Part shown: piece after piece, positions 60,701-64,000 of the stretch | Layout: the number at the start of each line of letters is the position of its first letter | How positions within the stretch are numbered: the stretch's first letter is position 1 | Assembly: GCA_013397935.1 (NCBI GenBank) | Contig: VZRN01003459.1 | Span: 759,054-823,053, forward strand | Source: Dasyornis broadbenti | Lineage: Eukaryota > Chordata > Aves > Passeriformes > Dasyornithidae | Direction of reading: 5' to 3' | DNA: 64,000 bases | Notes under the pieces: generated by a model | Databases searched by the model: none | What the model was told of the DNA's origin: nothing | Seen by the model: only the letters and a program-made list of their open reading frames with translations | Translations under genes and position numbers: made by a program

Positions 60701-61678
60701 CTGCAAGGGACTTTTTTTAAACCACGAGCTTTGATAAGGAGTATTCTCTCACCAATCCTTTCTCTAGATAATAAACACACTTCTAGCAGAACAGCTCATC
60801 TGAAAGGTGACTAGAGATTTAAATACCTTCAAAGGTTTCCAAGTCCCTCTTTTTATAACCTCTCCCAAATGCTTATGTTGAGTTCCCAGCTGGCATTTCT
60901 AAAGTATCTATCACTACAGTATCTGGCTGCTGAGCCATATGAGCTCAACAATACTGTGTAATGTAAAACTTCTTAGGTTTTTTTCCTATGGGAGGCTGAA
61001 CTTTACAAAGTTAGATCTAACATTTACCTTGTTATTGGTAACAGTGAATCATTAAAAGAGACACAATAGAAGGGACATGGGGTCATTTTAGAATAAATAT
61101 TCAAGCAATGACAGCTTTGAAATATTCTGTTGGCCTCTCCCTGTGCGTATTCTGGGAACAGGAGGTCACGTGAAGTCAAGGGTGATGGAATGCATATGCT
61201 CCTGATCTGACCTGCTACAAAGTGGGGAAGGTATGAGCAACATGCAAGAGTCTAAGCTCTGCATGTGCAAGTGTATGTGTGCATGCATGTGTGTGCAACA
61301 TTTGTGTAGGGCAAAGAACAGAAAATCATGAGGTGGGGGAAGGAGGTGTTCGGAGCTGCTGGTGGAATGAATTCCAGACAGGACTGCCTTCTCTCCACAG
61401 GGCCTGCCAGCTCCTTGTGGCTGTTGCCTGGGCAATGACTGGGGAATTATGAGGAATGCTTGGAAACGATATCCTTCTGTTGGGCTCATGGATGGAGTAA
61501 AAGGGGGTGGATGGCTTTTCTCTGTCTATTTCTTTTTTATATTCAGCAGATTAGACAGGCAGGTTGCTGTGGAGACGACATGGAGGAGGTCTCCTGCACA
61601 CCTGCATCACAAACAAGGAGTCCTGCCAACACAGACTTAAGGAATCCCAAAGGCATCTTTTCCTTTTTTTTTTTTTTT
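57736..61678. other. Unique AT-rich DNA, no gene seen
   Basis: About 3.9 kb with no recognisable gene. A 27-nt alternating purine-pyrimidine stretch (TG/CA/TA steps) is at 61,271-61,297. Open frames near 59.0-59.6 kb (92-97 codons) have no known motif. Confidence 0.6.
61271..61297. repeat. TG-rich alternating purine-pyrimidine tract
   Basis: GTGTATGTGTGCATGCATGT and following bases alternate strictly for 27 nt; an imperfect TG microsatellite. Confidence 0.8.
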
Positions 61679-61731
61679 NNNNNNNNNNNNNNNNNNNNNN
61701 NNNNNNNNNNNNNNNNNNNNNTTTTTTTTTT
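61663..61731. other. Poly-T run with assembly gap (43 N)
   Basis: T residues up to 61,678, then 43 N (61,679-61,721), then T residues again to about 61,731. The gap splits a single poly-T tract. Open frames crossing it on either strand are artefacts. Confidence 0.98.
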
Positions 61732-64000
61732 CTTTATTTCCATTTATTTCTATTTATTTCTATGTGCAAGTGCACAAGAGAAGGGAAAAAGAGAAAAAAG
61801 AGGAGAATGTGGCAGATGAAGGGGGAGAGATGAAGAGAAAAGCCAATCAATATTCAATTAGCTTAGCTGAGCAGCAGTGCTTTCTTATTGTGAAATAGGG
61901 TGTGCATAAACAAGATGCACAACCTGAGCAAGGTGCCCTTAGGAGAGAAAAAAAGTGCATTTTTGTTTTTGCTTCCTGAGTGTCCTGAATTTCATGATGT
62001 CTCTTGTGGAAGCCTAAATAAAGTAACTATGGAAATGGCAGAACTCAGGCACAAGACAGAGAGATGTGGCTGGGGTGTGTAAAGCTAGAAACTGAAATTA
62101 CTCCTTTCTATCTGGAAAGGCAGACACATTTGTGTTTGTGCCTGCACATAAGATTCCCTGTCTTAGAGATTCTTGCCTTTAGAAAAAGCTGAAGAATGGT
62201 GTGAAAATTGACATTATATGCCTGCTCCCTTGCTAAAAGAGAGTATCCAGAGGAGATAGATGTGGGAAGGGGGAGTGAAGGAAAAAATGAAAGAAAACCT
62301 TTATAACCAAGAGGTCCTCAAGACAAATGTGTTGCTCTGGGATGCCATGGCATTTCTCCAGCTTCTCCTAATGAACCTCAATGCAGAGATACTGTCCTTT
62401 CCTCACCTCTCCTGGACATTCCCCTGTCTTCTTCCAGGCTCTCTCTGTTCTCTTCGCCTGGTCCTTTTACTCCCCACAGTCCCTTTACAATCCCTTTCAA
62501 TAATTTTTCACATCATCTTCTCTCTTCATCTAAAATGACTGCTTGCATGCCTACATCACTACCCAATGTACATACAAACAGATTAAATAAGATTAAAAAT
62601 GCATGTATATTAACAGGTAGAGAATGTACGTGTGAGTCTTTGTTTCTGCATATGCCAAAGTGTGGCTGTGATTTCTCCACTTTGCGTGTGTGTCATGTCA
62701 TTGGAAGGATGAAGGCTCCCACCAACTACCATGTTTGATAAATGGAAAAATAGTCTTCAAATTGATAAAGTTAGCAAGCACCTGGGACCCACACTATAAG
62801 TGGTGAAACAGGAGGGAGAAGTGGAGATTGGAAGGGGTCAGGGACTTTAACCACTCTTTTGTTCTTGGATACAGAGGATGTCAGGAGTATTTGCCAGCCT
62901 GCCAAGGAAAAGAGCCTTTTGCTCTTCTCCTTACTGCCTCCCAAGCAGTTGGTTTTTTTTCTGTGCACAGAATTTCACATAAGTATAGAAGGATGCAAGG
63001 GACCTTTCTACAGGTATCAGTGACAATGCGGTTGCAATGAGAGTGTGAATTACTCAAATATAATGAAAATCAGTGGTTCTTATGACCAGTTACTTCTTTG
63101 TAAATAGTTGCCCAGTCTATTTGTAAGATGAGGTTAAAAAAGCCAATTTTCTGGTTCTCAGATATCAGTAATTTTCATGGAAGTTTATACACATTTATAG
63201 AAGGTAATACCTTGTAATACCTTGTTCAGGTCCTGTATATTCAGTTTCCCTTTCCGAGCCTTTGTTTCATTTTGAGGTTAACTCTAGCTTTTCTTCTGGA
63301 TAAACTGCATTGCTGCGTCTATGGCAATGTTTATAGAAAAAGCACTTTATGGATAATCTAAAACCATCATAACTATAAAATACAGCTACTGGTCATCAGG
63401 TTATTCAGATTCTGAGCTTAGTGTTCACATCAGTAAAATTTGAAAGGACAGCTCTGAAAGAGATTTCAAGTGCTCCATTCCAGCTACAATCAACGTATAA
63501 TGCTTCAGCTCTTCAGTCAGAAACCTAGGTGGCCTCACACAGCGATATTTTTTTACTAGAGGACAACTGTGGGTACTTTAGTGCCCTCTTTTGTGTTCTT
63601 TTGTGCTGCAGTGACATCTTACACTTAACTCTATTCTACACAGACAATTCTAACAAGCCATGAGTGAGTATATGATCCTGGGTGTGATGGCAAATATGAA
63701 CTGACTGTTCAAAAGATCATATTTCAGTCTTTCCAGAGCTGGCTGAAGGCTGTGAGAATTCTTCTTTTGGTTTCTAATCAGTCTTTATATAGTCAGGAAA
63801 TAAAGTCAAGTGTTTTACTTTTCTCTCTCTAAAACCTAAACTTCACCAGTAAGGAGTATATGCAAGAGAAGAAACAATATGCAAACCATGATTATATGCA
63901 ATGAAGGAAAAAAAAATCCAATTGAGATAACAAATCAAGGAAAATAAAGGACAATTCATGGAGGAATTACACTTCTTGCTTCCTATGGCTGGCTTCCATC
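61732..64000. other. Unique DNA, no gene seen
   Basis: About 2.3 kb with no recognisable gene or interspersed repeat. The T-rich start (61,732-61,761) has three imperfect TTATTTCTAT-like units next to the gap. Confidence 0.6.

Noticed and set aside
61460..61833. Open frames of 66-119 codons with poly-Phe or poly-Lys and unknown residues
   Set aside because: They cross a poly-T tract and a 43-N gap.

Overview
The window looks like nuclear DNA of a bird, from a gene-poor, AT-rich stretch of a large chromosome (intergenic, or inside a very long intron). Two kinds of interspersed repeat support this. There are several CR1 LINE fragments carrying the avian CR1 3' end. There are also several copies of one ERVL-like LTR that starts TGTCCTGGTTTYRGCY and ends near TTAAACCA, a family I know best from songbirds and other neoavian birds. 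The species call is inference. There is no bacterial or organellar gene, rRNA, tRNA or CRISPR array, and I could not support a single intact protein-coding gene. Most open reading frames are short and unrelated to anything I recognise, or lie inside dead transposons, simple repeats or assembly gaps.

Layout. 1-10 kb is unique AT-rich DNA with a CR1 3' tip at 1.9 kb and a 13-bp perfect hairpin at 9.5 kb. 10.0-11.6 kb is a minus-strand CR1 that keeps the end of ORF1 and the endonuclease of ORF2 but has lost the reverse transcriptase. 13.0-13.5 kb is a second, different minus-strand CR1 3' end. 14.3-15.0 kb holds the longest open frame (230 codons, minus strand), unrecognised. An ERVL-like LTR lies at 16.7-17.2 kb. 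At 22.1-23.2 kb a minus-strand CR1 reverse-transcriptase fragment is interrupted by a plus-strand ERVL-like LTR with a decayed 5-bp target duplication. An LTR fragment (29.7 kb), a CR1 (30.2-31.1 kb) and a full LTR (32.6-33.2 kb) follow, all on the minus strand. A related but distinct LTR is at 43.8-44.3 kb and an LTR 5' fragment at 50.8 kb.

The most distinctive locus is at 53.98-54.84 kb, a GC- and CpG-rich island in AT-rich surroundings. Its right part is a canonical 641-bp minus-strand solo LTR (TG...CA ends, three CCAAT boxes, TATA-like box, AATAAA) bounded by a perfect 6-bp duplication GTAAAG, as expected for a class II (ERVK-like) retrovirus. Its left part is a 196-bp GC-rich segment of unknown origin, bounded by a third copy of GTAAAG.

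Three runs of N (36,495; 47,894; 61,679) each abut a homopolymer and are assembly gaps. Small tandem duplications of 15-25 bp, a larger duplication at 50.0 kb, and alternating purine-pyrimidine tracts are scattered through the rest. I see no undescribed multi-gene system here. The points worth follow-up are the 54-kb locus, the nested and deleted transposons, and the 230-codon frame.
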